Part shown: positions 1-5,522 of the stretch, piece by piece
Numbering within the stretch: the stretch's first letter is position 1
Layout: each line of letters begins with the position of its first letter
Assembly: GCA_035641235.1 (NCBI GenBank)
Contig: DASQUP010000150.1
Coordinates: forward strand, 1 to 7,299
Reading direction: 5' to 3'
DNA: 7,299 nucleotides
Source: DASQUP01 sp035641235
GTDB taxonomy: Bacteria > Actinomycetota > CADDZG01 > WHSQ01
Program-made: the position numbers and the translations under genes
Notes under the pieces: generated by a model
Seen by the model: only the letters and a program-made list of their open reading frames with translations
What the model was told of the DNA's origin: nothing
Databases searched by the model: none

Positions 1-371
1 CCCTCGGCAACCATCGTTAGCAAGTCACGAGTCGAGATGACTCCCAGCACATCACCGGTCTCGCTTACGACCGGAAGGTGACGGAACCACTTCTCGAACA
101 TGATGCGCGCCGCATCGTGCAGCGAGGTGTCCGCCGAGATCGTCACGACGTTGGTGCTCATCACATCGCGCAGGCTTACTGCTTTGGGGTCTCCTCCCTC
201 ACCGACGTAACGCAACAGATCGCGTTCCGTGACGATGCCGATGAGCTTGGTGCCTTCCATAACCAGGAGCGACCCGGTTTGCTGGCGCCACATCTTTGCC
301 GACGCTTCCGCGAGCGTATCGTCGGGGGAATCGGTGACGGCTGCGGCGGTCATGAGATCGGAAACTTTCAT
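1..371 (-). CDS. Two-CBS-domain protein, 3' end cut by window edge
   Basis: About 123 codons are visible; the gene continues past the left edge. Two CBS modules follow each other directly, roughly residues 8-55 and 70-120. Each has the typical 'DLMT...' or 'DVMS...' entry and a closing 'G(I/V)V/I(T/S)xRDLL' segment (TERDLLR near 48-54, STRDLL near 113-118). CBS pairs form a Bateman module that usually binds adenine nucleotides such as AMP, ATP or S-adenosylmethionine and regulates a partner. No other domain is visible, so this looks like a stand-alone CBS-pair protein, probably cytoplasmic; its partner and ligand cannot be told. The ATG is the first possible start after an in-frame TAG five codons upstream, so the start is firm. 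No good Shine-Dalgarno sequence lies before it, and a TAGAAT hexamer ends 9 nt upstream, which suggests a leaderless or nearly leaderless transcript. It is divergent from the oxidoreductase gene, 88 bp away. Confidence 0.9.
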   Translation of the reverse strand, partial: MKVSDLMTAAAVTDSPDDTLAEASAKMWRQQTGSLLVMEGTKLIGIVTERDLLRYVGEGGDPKAVSLRDVMSTNVVTISADTSLHDAARIMFEKWFRHLPVVSETGDVLGVISTRDLLTMVAE

Positions 372-380
372 CGCTCTTCG

Positions 381-386
381 ATTCTA
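381..386 (-). promoter_or_regulatory. Candidate -10 element of a leaderless promoter for the CBS gene
   Basis: On the minus strand the hexamer TAGAAT matches the housekeeping -10 consensus TATAAT at five of six positions. Nine bases separate it from the ATG of the CBS-domain gene, so transcription would begin at or within a few bases of the start codon. No convincing -35 is visible at 16-18 bp spacing. Leaderless genes are common in actinobacteria, which is why a lone -10 at this distance is worth noting. It is a short motif and could be chance. Confidence 0.35.
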
Positions 387-459
387 TGCTGCTCGGACGG
401 CCTCCAAACATGATGGAAAGCCTCGGTTCAAGACAGCCATCGACGGACGGGGGTGTCCG

Positions 460-1461
460 ATGCGCCTGGGACTTGCTTTGCCTCACTACGACACAAGCTT
501 TGCCGGCAGGCCGGTTGAATGGTCCTCGGTGGCGCGCCTGGCTCAACTAGCGGAACGATCAGGATTCTCCTCGGTATGGGTCTCCGATCACCTCTTCCTC
601 GACTGGGGGAAGTATGGCGGGCCGTCCACGGTCCAGGGAGCGCTCGAATGCTGGACGACGCTGTCGGCCCTCGCCGCCGTGACGGAACGGGTCCGGCTGG
701 GTTCCCTGACCCTCTGCAACGACCTTCGCAACCCGGCGCTCGTGGCGAAGATGGCGGCCACCCTCGACCGGCTATCGGGTGGGCGCCTCGATCTGGGTAT
801 GGGCGCCGGATGGTACGAGCCGGAGTTCAGGGCCGCAGGCATCCCATTCGACCCTCCGGGGACTCGCATCCGGCGCCTGAGGGAGGCGGCGGAGATAATC
901 ACCCGCCTGCTTGCCGGCGAGGAGCTCATTTTTAAGGGCCGCTACTACACAATCGACGGCGCCCTGGCCCGGCCCGGCCCCGTCCAGGAGCCCCGTCCGC
1001 CCCTGTGGATCGGCGGTAAGGGCGACCTACTCCTCGAGACGGCGGCCCGCGTCGCCGACGGCTGGAACTTTTCGTGGGTCGGCTCCATCGACGGCTACCG
1101 GCAGCGCGCGGAGGTCGCCGACCGCGCCTGCGAGGCGGCCGGCCGCGCCCCCGAGAGCCTGCGCCGAGCCGTTGGGGCGTACATGATCGTCGGTCGTACC
1201 GAGGCCGACCTCCGGAAACGATTCGACCGGATGCTGGAACGCACTCCCGATGGCGTGATGGCGGAAGTATCCTTTGAGGAGTTTCGCCGCGGGGGGCTGA
1301 TCGGTACGGCCGAGGAGGTAATCGACCGGGTCGGACGCCTGACCGAGATCGGGGTGGAAGAGATAGTGATCGCGATCGGCGCTCTTCCTTTCCAGATTGC
1401 GGACGAAGAGGACGTGGAACTCGTGGGAATGGAGATAGCCGCGGCCACCGGCCACGGCTGA
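460..1461 (+). CDS. LLM-class (probably F420-dependent) oxidoreductase
   Basis: The 333-residue product is a full-length luciferase-like monooxygenase-fold (TIM-barrel) protein of the group that in actinobacteria mostly uses coenzyme F420. Visible landmarks are the N-terminal strand MRLGLALPHY, SDHLF at 42-46, the early-barrel NP at 91-92, the family signature GAGWYEPEF at 115-123 followed by the arginine-rich RIRRLREAAEII helix, PLWIGG at 181-186, ADGWN at 199-203 and the late GT(A)EEVIDR segment near 282-290. The substrate cannot be inferred. FMN instead of F420 is possible, since both occur in this fold. The reading frame is open far upstream to 229, but the ATG at 460 gives the canonical family N-terminus and follows a GGGGGT stretch at a workable distance; the upstream part lies over the CBS gene and is not family-like. 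The TatA-like gene follows after 16 bp, so the two are probably co-transcribed. Confidence 0.9.
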   Translation: MRLGLALPHYDTSFAGRPVEWSSVARLAQLAERSGFSSVWVSDHLFLDWGKYGGPSTVQGALECWTTLSALAAVTERVRLGSLTLCNDLRNPALVAKMAATLDRLSGGRLDLGMGAGWYEPEFRAAGIPFDPPGTRIRRLREAAEIITRLLAGEELIFKGRYYTIDGALARPGPVQEPRPPLWIGGKGDLLLETAARVADGWNFSWVGSIDGYRQRAEVADRACEAAGRAPESLRRAVGAYMIVGRTEADLRKRFDRMLERTPDGVMAEVSFEEFRRGGLIGTAEEVIDRVGRLTEIGVEEIVIAIGALPFQIADEEDVELVGMEIAAATGHG

Positions 1462-1477
1462 TGAACGGAGGTAAAGG

Positions 1478-1747
1478 ATGCCCAACCTGGGGGGAGGAGA
1501 GCTGATCATCGTCCTGCTCATCCTGCTTCTCATATTCGGCGCGTCGAGGCTCCCCAAGCTGGCCCGGTCGATGGGCCAGGCGGGCAAGGAGTTCAAGCAG
1601 GGCATGAAAGAGGGCTACAAGGAGGAGGACGTCGAGGGGGAGTGCCCGTTCTGCGGCGTCAACGTGAGCGGGGAGTCGAAGTTCTGCCCCGGATGCGGGA
1701 AGCCGGCCGCCGAGATCGTGGCCGAAAAAGAGCGCAAGTCCGCTTAG
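1478..1747 (+). CDS. tatA: TatA/E-family translocase subunit with C-terminal zinc ribbon
   Basis: The 89-residue product has two parts. Residues 1-46 are a typical TatA/E protein: a very short N-terminus with a polar residue at position 8 (Glu8, where E. coli TatA has Gln), one hydrophobic membrane helix to about residue 20, the hinge FG at 20-21, then a basic amphipathic helix (RLPKLARSMGQAGKEFKQGM). TatA oligomers form the passage for folded proteins in the twin-arginine pathway. Residues 50-89 then carry Cys56-x2-Cys59 and Cys70-x2-Cys73, the second within CPGCGK, a classical short zinc ribbon. The normal TatA tail is an unstructured acidic region without cysteines, so the ribbon is an added module of unknown purpose. 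A clear GGAGGT lies 5 nt before the ATG. No tatC or tatB is in view, so membership of a working translocase is inferred from the sequence only. It lies directly behind the LLM oxidoreductase gene. Confidence 0.85.
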   Translation: MPNLGGGELIIVLLILLLIFGASRLPKLARSMGQAGKEFKQGMKEGYKEEDVEGECPFCGVNVSGESKFCPGCGKPAAEIVAEKERKSA

Positions 1748-1786
1748 CCCTAGCCCTGCAAACCGCCCCGACCGTCGTCTGACGAC

Positions 1787-1798
1787 CCGGCGCGCCGG
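1787..1798. repeat. Perfect 12-bp palindrome downstream of the tatA-like gene
   Basis: CCGGCGCGCCGG is a perfect palindrome with no loop, 40 bp after the tatA-like stop codon. It follows a shorter GTCGT-CTG-ACGAC stem at about 1774-1786. Neither is followed by a T run, so I do not call a rho-independent terminator. Palindromes this GC-rich arise easily in such sequence. The stretch from 1748 to about 1870 otherwise shows nothing I can name. Confidence 0.3.
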
Positions 1799-1875
1799 CC
1801 CAACGCGCTCCGCCCATCAACGGCAGCGGGGTGTAGTCACTCCTGAACCAAAGCGACCGCCCGCTTCCCCGCGCG

Positions 1876-1926
1876 GGGTGAATCCGATGGCGCCATCGGG
1901 TGAAAGTGGCACCCCCGGTGGGTGAA
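1876..1926 (+). repeat. Three GGGTGAA direct repeats with exact 22-bp period
   Basis: Identical heptamers GGGTGAA begin at 1876, 1898 and 1920, so each is exactly 22 bp (about two helical turns) from the next and all would lie on one face of the helix. On the other strand the unit reads TTCACCC. This resembles the GTTCACC core of PHO-box direct repeats bound by PhoP of Streptomyces, where units are spaced 11 bp; here the intermediate 11-bp positions do not match. The array ends 10 bp before a TTGCCA hexamer, about 100 bp before the start of the signalling operon. An operator for an OmpR-type or other regulator is the simplest reading. One further copy of the heptamer occurs inside the kinase gene at 3744, so the single unit is not rare; the spacing is the unusual part. 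Confidence 0.5.
1884..1899. repeat. Perfect 16-bp palindrome between GGGTGAA repeats
   Basis: CCGATGGCGCCATCGG is a perfect dyad filling most of the interval between the first and second GGGTGAA repeats. A second shorter dyad, CCCCGCGCGGGG at 1867-1878, touches the first repeat. The 16-bp dyad could be a dimer-binding operator of its own. It has no loop and no T run and is not a terminator. Confidence 0.4.
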
Positions 1927-1947
1927 CATCGCTGTTTGCCATGTTCA
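1923..1947. repeat. 7-bp inverted repeat TGAACAT-N11-ATGTTCA
   Basis: The two 7-bp arms (1923-1929 and 1941-1947) are perfect inverse complements with an 11-bp spacer. The left arm overlaps the third GGGTGAA repeat, and the right arm overlaps the last base of the TTGCCA hexamer that may be a -35 element. In RNA a competing CGCTG/CAGCG pairing (1930-1934 with 1946-1950) crosses this stem, so the two could be alternatives. The arms could equally be a protein-binding dyad; sequence alone does not decide. Confidence 0.4.
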
Positions 1948-1963
1948 GCGGCTCCCTTAGATC
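1936..1963 (+). promoter_or_regulatory. Weak candidate promoter for the signalling operon
   Basis: TTGCCA at 1936-1941 resembles a -35 element (TTGACA, five of six). A TTAGATC stretch at 1957-1963 offers a poor -10 with 15-16 bp spacing. The weak -10 and short spacing would fit a promoter that needs an activator, and the 22-bp-spaced repeats end just upstream. A transcript from here would have a leader of about 60 nt before the TTG start. This is a guess from short motifs. Confidence 0.22.
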
Positions 1964-1980
1964 GGGAAAATCGACTCCGG

Positions 1981-2009
1981 GAATCCGCCCGACCGCGGGC
2001 GTGCGATTC
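1981..2009 (+). other. Leader hairpin just upstream of the ribosome binding site
   Basis: CGCCCG (1986-1991) and CGGGCG (1996-2001) form a perfect 6-bp GC stem with a 4-nt ACCG loop. GAAT (1981-1984) and ATTC (2006-2009) extend it across an asymmetric internal loop. The structure ends 4 nt before the Shine-Dalgarno sequence. With no T run it is not a terminator; it could stabilise the leader or affect ribosome access. No known riboswitch consensus is recognised. Confidence 0.35.
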
Positions 2010-2013
2010 GTAT

Positions 2014-2020
2014 AGGAGGG
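2014..2020 (+). promoter_or_regulatory. Strong Shine-Dalgarno sequence fixing a TTG start
   Basis: AGGAGGG is nearly a perfect match to the 16S rRNA tail and lies 10 nt before the TTG at 2031. This decides the TTG over the in-frame GTG at 2049, which would cut into the helix-turn-helix domain. Confidence 0.75.
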
Positions 2021-2030
2021 AAAACCGGCT

Positions 2031-3416
2031 TTGTCACGACCCGTATCGGTGACCGCCCGGGAACTGGCACGGTGGCTGCGGCGCGATGCCACCTGGCTCG
2101 TGGATCTCGCCGATGCGGGGGAAATGCCGGCGCGTGTAGATCGAAAGGGCTACCGGTTCGATCCGAGGTGCGTTGAGGACTGGCTCGGTCGTCTCGAACC
2201 CCAAAGCGAGGCGGTTACCGCGGTAGACCTCGCCGGCCTTCGGGATCTGAGTTTCGTCCTAACCGAGAGCCGCGACCCGCAGGAGGGGTGGGATCGAATC
2301 CTCGAGCGCGTGCTCAGGGCCCTCGGAGCCGAGTGCGGCGGCATATTCCTGGTCGGAGGCGAGGAGTGGCTCCAGGTTGTGGCGGCCTCTGGATTCGATC
2401 CGCAAGCGCTTCCCCCAACCCTCGAGGGTGTGGCCGTGTGGGTCGCTGCGAATGCGGAGCCGTTGCTCCTTCCGGACCCTCGGCGCGTCGAAGGAGTCGT
2501 GACGCTCGACACGGATGATGAACCGCGGGACGCCATAGCGGTCCCGCTTGCACTTGATCAGAAAGTCATTGGAGTCCTCGTTGCAATGAGGGGTCTGAGC
2601 CGGCCGCGTTTCACGGACGGCCATCTCACCATCGCCAGCATGCTCGGCACGGAAGCGGCGCTGTCCCTTGAACGCAACAGAATGCAACTCGAGATGGGCC
2701 GCCGCCTGGGCCGGATCCAGGGGCAGCTAGAGGCCTATGCCGTGGACGTGAGAGAGGTGTTCGCAGCCGAGAAGAAGCGGTCTGTGGAACTGGTGAGGGC
2801 CCTTGACGAACTCCGCAGGACCTACCTCGCAACTGTTCGGGGTCTTGCCGTTGCGGTTGAGGCGAAGGATGAGAACACGGCCGGACACCTGGTGCGGGTC
2901 ACGCGCTACGGTCTCATCATGCTGGAAATGCTCGCCCCCGAGTTCCGAGACGATCCCGCGTTCGAGTACGGCTTCCTCCTTCACGACATCGGAAAACTCG
3001 GCATTCCGGACGCGATCCTGAGCAAAAACGGCCCGTTGAGCCAAGAGGAATGGAAACTGATGCGCCGCCACCCCGAGATCGGAGTTCACATCCTCGAGGA
3101 CATCCCCTTCCTGGCGGGCGCGAGGGAAATCGTTCGGTTCCATCACGAACGATGGGACGGACTTGGGTATCCCGCGGGGCTCGGGGGCGAGGAGATACCG
3201 CTCGGCGCTCGTCTTTTCGCCGTCGCGGACGCATTCGATGCAATGACGACGGACCGGCCGTACCGCAATGCCATGTCGATCGCTGCAGCCATCGCCGAGC
3301 TGCATATAAACTCCGGAACCCAGTTCTGGCCGGACGCGGTCGAGGCATTGCTTTCCGTCCCGAAAGACATGTTGGAGGTAACGGCCGCGTCGGCCGGCGG
3401 CCACGGCTATGGCTGA
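2031..3416 (+). CDS. HTH-GAF-HD-GYP protein, probable cyclic-di-GMP phosphodiesterase
   Basis: The 461-residue product has three domains. Residues 6-55 look like a MerR/excisionase-type (HTH_17, BldC-like) helix-turn-helix: VTARELARWL, a recognition-helix region to about 30, a YRF wing at 41-43 and a closing DWL near 50-52. A GAF sensor domain spans about 68-215, followed by a helical, probably coiled-coil linker to about 265. Residues 266-445 are an HD-GYP domain with its key residues in place: His286, the HD pair 318-319 in HDIGKLGIPDAIL, His347, HH 371-372 in HHERWDGLGYP with GYP at 379-381, and Asp400 in ADAFDAMTTDRPYR. HD-GYP enzymes hydrolyse cyclic-di-GMP to pGpG or GMP. No membrane segment is seen. 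The DNA-binding-type N-terminus is unusual for the family. The start is a TTG with a strong Shine-Dalgarno sequence. The stop overlaps the kinase start by 8 bp, so co-translation is likely. Confidence 0.9.
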   Translation: MSRPVSVTARELARWLRRDATWLVDLADAGEMPARVDRKGYRFDPRCVEDWLGRLEPQSEAVTAVDLAGLRDLSFVLTESRDPQEGWDRILERVLRALGAECGGIFLVGGEEWLQVVAASGFDPQALPPTLEGVAVWVAANAEPLLLPDPRRVEGVVTLDTDDEPRDAIAVPLALDQKVIGVLVAMRGLSRPRFTDGHLTIASMLGTEAALSLERNRMQLEMGRRLGRIQGQLEAYAVDVREVFAAEKKRSVELVRALDELRRTYLATVRGLAVAVEAKDENTAGHLVRVTRYGLIMLEMLAPEFRDDPAFEYGFLLHDIGKLGIPDAILSKNGPLSQEEWKLMRRHPEIGVHILEDIPFLAGAREIVRFHHERWDGLGYPAGLGGEEIPLGARLFAVADAFDAMTTDRPYRNAMSIAAAIAELHINSGTQFWPDAVEALLSVPKDMLEVTAASAGGHGYG

Positions 3417-5139
3417 GCCCGGATCCGGCTCCCAATCATCCAGAGCCAAGGCGCCCTTCTACCGCAAGTGGATAAGCGGCACGTGGCAGGAGATTTCCGC
3501 GCGCGATGCGCGCCGGGTATCTCTACTTATGGCGGTGCTCGTCGGACTGGTCGTCGGGATCGGCGCCTGGGAACTCATCGAGCTGCGCAGCACTCTCAGA
3601 CAAGACGTTCTTCGATCGAACGGTATCGTCGCTCGGATCGTGGCGCGCGGCCTAGACGCGGAATCCGGTGTCATTAGTGAGCAGAGCGTTGAAGAGCTGC
3701 TCAGTGAGTTAGAGCTTCAGGCCGTTCACGTCTTCGACGGGAGGGGTGAATCGCTCACGGGGCCCGGGTCCGAGCCGTGGGAGGGCTCGGAGATCGTTGC
3801 CCGGGGTGTGGAGGGACGAAGCGGGCAAGGGAGTTTCGAAGTTCCGGGCAGCGGCGAATCTCGTTTGGCGGTCTTCGTGCCGCTCGATAACCAGAGGGGT
3901 GTCGTCGTTGTGGACCGCCCGACTTCCGCGGCGACGCCGAGAATCGTGAGTATCGGGCTCATCGGCTTCCTCGTGGCAAGCGTTCTACTCATCGTAGGCA
4001 CGGTCATGCTCGGCAGACTTCTGCAGCTGATAGTCAGGTCGCGCAACGAAACGGCGGCAATCCTGTCCAGCCTCGCGGAAGGCGTATTGATCGTCGACAC
4101 GAATGCAGTCATCCTCAACATGAACCCGGCGATGGAACGTCTGGGCGGCTGGACGCTCCCAGAAGTCAAGGGCAAGATCTTCACCGATCTCTTCGGTCTT
4201 ATCGACGAGAACGGCGATCCCATACCGCTCCATCGATGGCCGCTAATGCGGGCCTTGCAGCGGCGGTGGGTGGTAACCAGCAGGGGCTTCGAGCTGACGC
4301 TTCTGGCACGGGACGGCAGGGAGATTCCGGTGAACCTCGCTGCTGCGCCGGTCATCGGACCGACGGGAGATCTCATTGCCGCAGTCGGCATCGTGCGCGA
4401 CGTCTCGTATGAACACGAGCTCGACGAGATGAAGTCCTCGTTGATCGCTACGGTGTCGCACGAACTTCGTACGCCACTCACGCTGATACGGGGCTACGCG
4501 GAGCTACTGCGTAACCGGTCGTTGGATGAGGAGCTTGCCCAGGAGTCGCTCATGCACATACAGGGCTCCGCCGAGCGGTTGGCCCGCCTGATAGAGGACC
4601 TCCTGTCGGCATCCCGCATCGAATCCGGACAGATACAAATGCGGACTGCGACCGTTGAGCTGCCGGGAGCAATTGACGAGGTTGTCCGTCATTGGTCCGG
4701 ACCTCACGGCCCCAAGTTCGAGGTCGATCTCGACGAGACCTGCAACTACGTGCTGGCGGATCGAGACCGGCTCCTACAGGTGCTCACAAACCTCGTGTCA
4801 AACGCCGTGAAGTACTCTCCCGATCAAAGATCGATAACGATTCGCACACGCCTGCGAAGGAACAGCGCCGAAGTCGCCGTAATAGACCAAGGGATTGGCC
4901 TTTCGAGAGAGGACATGGATCAGCTCTTCGATAAGTTCTATCGGTCCGAAAGAGAGGAGGTCCGATTGGTGAGAGGTACGGGTCTGGGCCTCTACATTGC
5001 GCGCAACCTCGTGGAAATGCAGGACGGAATGATGTGGGCCGAGAGCGAACTTGGTGAGGGCAGTGCCTTCTACTTCACACTTCCCTGCGTTCGGGATATC
5101 CAGCCGGCTATGGGCGACGGCTCCCGGGGAATTTCGTGA
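3409..5139 (+). CDS. Membrane sensor histidine kinase with PAS domain
   Basis: The 576-residue product has a 36-residue cytoplasmic N-terminus, a membrane helix at about 37-55, an outer region of about 120 residues (56-178) that I cannot assign, and a second helix at about 180-203. A PAS domain follows at about 213-333, running straight into the dimerisation domain with the phosphoacceptor His351 in SHELRTPL. The ATPase domain is complete: N box with Asn461 and Asn465 (NLVSNAVKYS), G1 DQGIG 493-497, F box DKFYR 507-511, G2 GTGLGL 523-528. This is the WalK/PhoR-like HisKA-HATPase_c type. It should phosphorylate itself and pass the phosphate to a receiver, most likely the one encoded next. The ATG overlaps the stop of the HD-GYP gene in ATGGCTGA, has no clear Shine-Dalgarno of its own and so is probably translationally coupled. 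The outer domain does not look like a typical HAMP-linked sensor, and no HAMP domain is evident. Confidence 0.93.
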   Translation: MAEPGSGSQSSRAKAPFYRKWISGTWQEISARDARRVSLLMAVLVGLVVGIGAWELIELRSTLRQDVLRSNGIVARIVARGLDAESGVISEQSVEELLSELELQAVHVFDGRGESLTGPGSEPWEGSEIVARGVEGRSGQGSFEVPGSGESRLAVFVPLDNQRGVVVVDRPTSAATPRIVSIGLIGFLVASVLLIVGTVMLGRLLQLIVRSRNETAAILSSLAEGVLIVDTNAVILNMNPAMERLGGWTLPEVKGKIFTDLFGLIDENGDPIPLHRWPLMRALQRRWVVTSRGFELTLLARDGREIPVNLAAAPVIGPTGDLIAAVGIVRDVSYEHELDEMKSSLIATVSHELRTPLTLIRGYAELLRNRSLDEELAQESLMHIQGSAERLARLIEDLLSASRIESGQIQMRTATVELPGAIDEVVRHWSGPHGPKFEVDLDETCNYVLADRDRLLQVLTNLVSNAVKYSPDQRSITIRTRLRRNSAEVAVIDQGIGLSREDMDQLFDKFYRSEREEVRLVRGTGLGLYIARNLVEMQDGMMWAESELGEGSAFYFTLPCVRDIQPAMGDGSRGIS

Positions 5140-5522
5140 AAAAGCTCTTGATTGCAGAAGACGAATCCGGAATCCGTCGTCTCATTCGAATGACGCTCGA
5201 GAGCGAGGACTACGAGATCATTGAGGCGTCTGATGGAGAGGAGGCGTTGACGCTCGCTCGCGCCGAGCGCCCGGAGCTCGTTCTGCTCGACGTGATGATG
5301 CCGCGTCGATCGGGTCTCGAGGTCTGCCGGCTCCTGAAGGCCGACGACGATACATCGGGGATGACGGTCGTGATGCTTACGGCGCGTGCTCAAGACTCGG
5401 ACCTTCGTGAAGCGCGCGCGGCCGGATGCGACGACTACTTCATGAAGCCGTTCTCGCCCGTGGCGCTACTGCGCAAGGTGGACGAGATCTTCGCCGCCCG
5501 GTCGCGTTCTAAGGAGTCATAA
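5136..5522 (+). CDS. Stand-alone CheY-like response regulator receiver
   Basis: The 128-residue product is a single receiver domain with the full active site: acidic pair Glu8-Asp9, phosphoacceptor Asp52 in LLDVMMPRRSG, Thr82 and Lys104 in MKPF. Nothing but a short basic tail (RSRSKES) follows, so there is no DNA-binding or enzymatic output; it must act by protein contact or as a relay. The GTG start overlaps the kinase stop in GTGA, with GGGGA at 5126-5130 as Shine-Dalgarno. That arrangement makes it the natural partner of the kinase, and the HD-GYP protein of the same operon is a candidate target (inference). Its last 14 bases overlap the end of the alcohol dehydrogenase gene on the opposite strand. 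Confidence 0.93.
   Translation: MKKLLIAEDESGIRRLIRMTLESEDYEIIEASDGEEALTLARAERPELVLLDVMMPRRSGLEVCRLLKADDDTSGMTVVMLTARAQDSDLREARAAGCDDYFMKPFSPVALLRKVDEIFAARSRSKES

Noticed and set aside
229..459. Upstream extension of the LLM oxidoreductase frame
   Set aside because: It overlaps the start of the CBS gene on the other strand, and the family N-terminus begins exactly at the ATG at 460.
1774..1798. Rho-independent terminator after the tatA-like gene
   Set aside because: The dyads are loopless or very short and no T run follows.
1925..1946. SOS box (LexA site) from GAAC...GTTC
   Set aside because: The actinobacterial LexA site needs GAAC and GTTC separated by about 4 bp; here the gap is far larger.
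1867..1970. Cyclic-di-AMP (ydaO-type) or cyclic-di-GMP riboswitch, suggested by GGGGTGAATC and the downstream enzyme
   Set aside because: Only a short fragment resembles the ydaO motif; its conserved closing block and the GEMM core of cyclic-di-GMP switches are not found.
2011..2016. TATAGG as a -10 element for the HD-GYP gene
   Set aside because: It overlaps the Shine-Dalgarno sequence, so a transcript started from it would lose the ribosome binding site.
1817..2092. Leftward small open frame in the regulatory gap
   Set aside because: It has low-complexity Arg/Ser/Pro-rich content and runs into the HD-GYP gene; the gap is better explained by repeats and leader structure.
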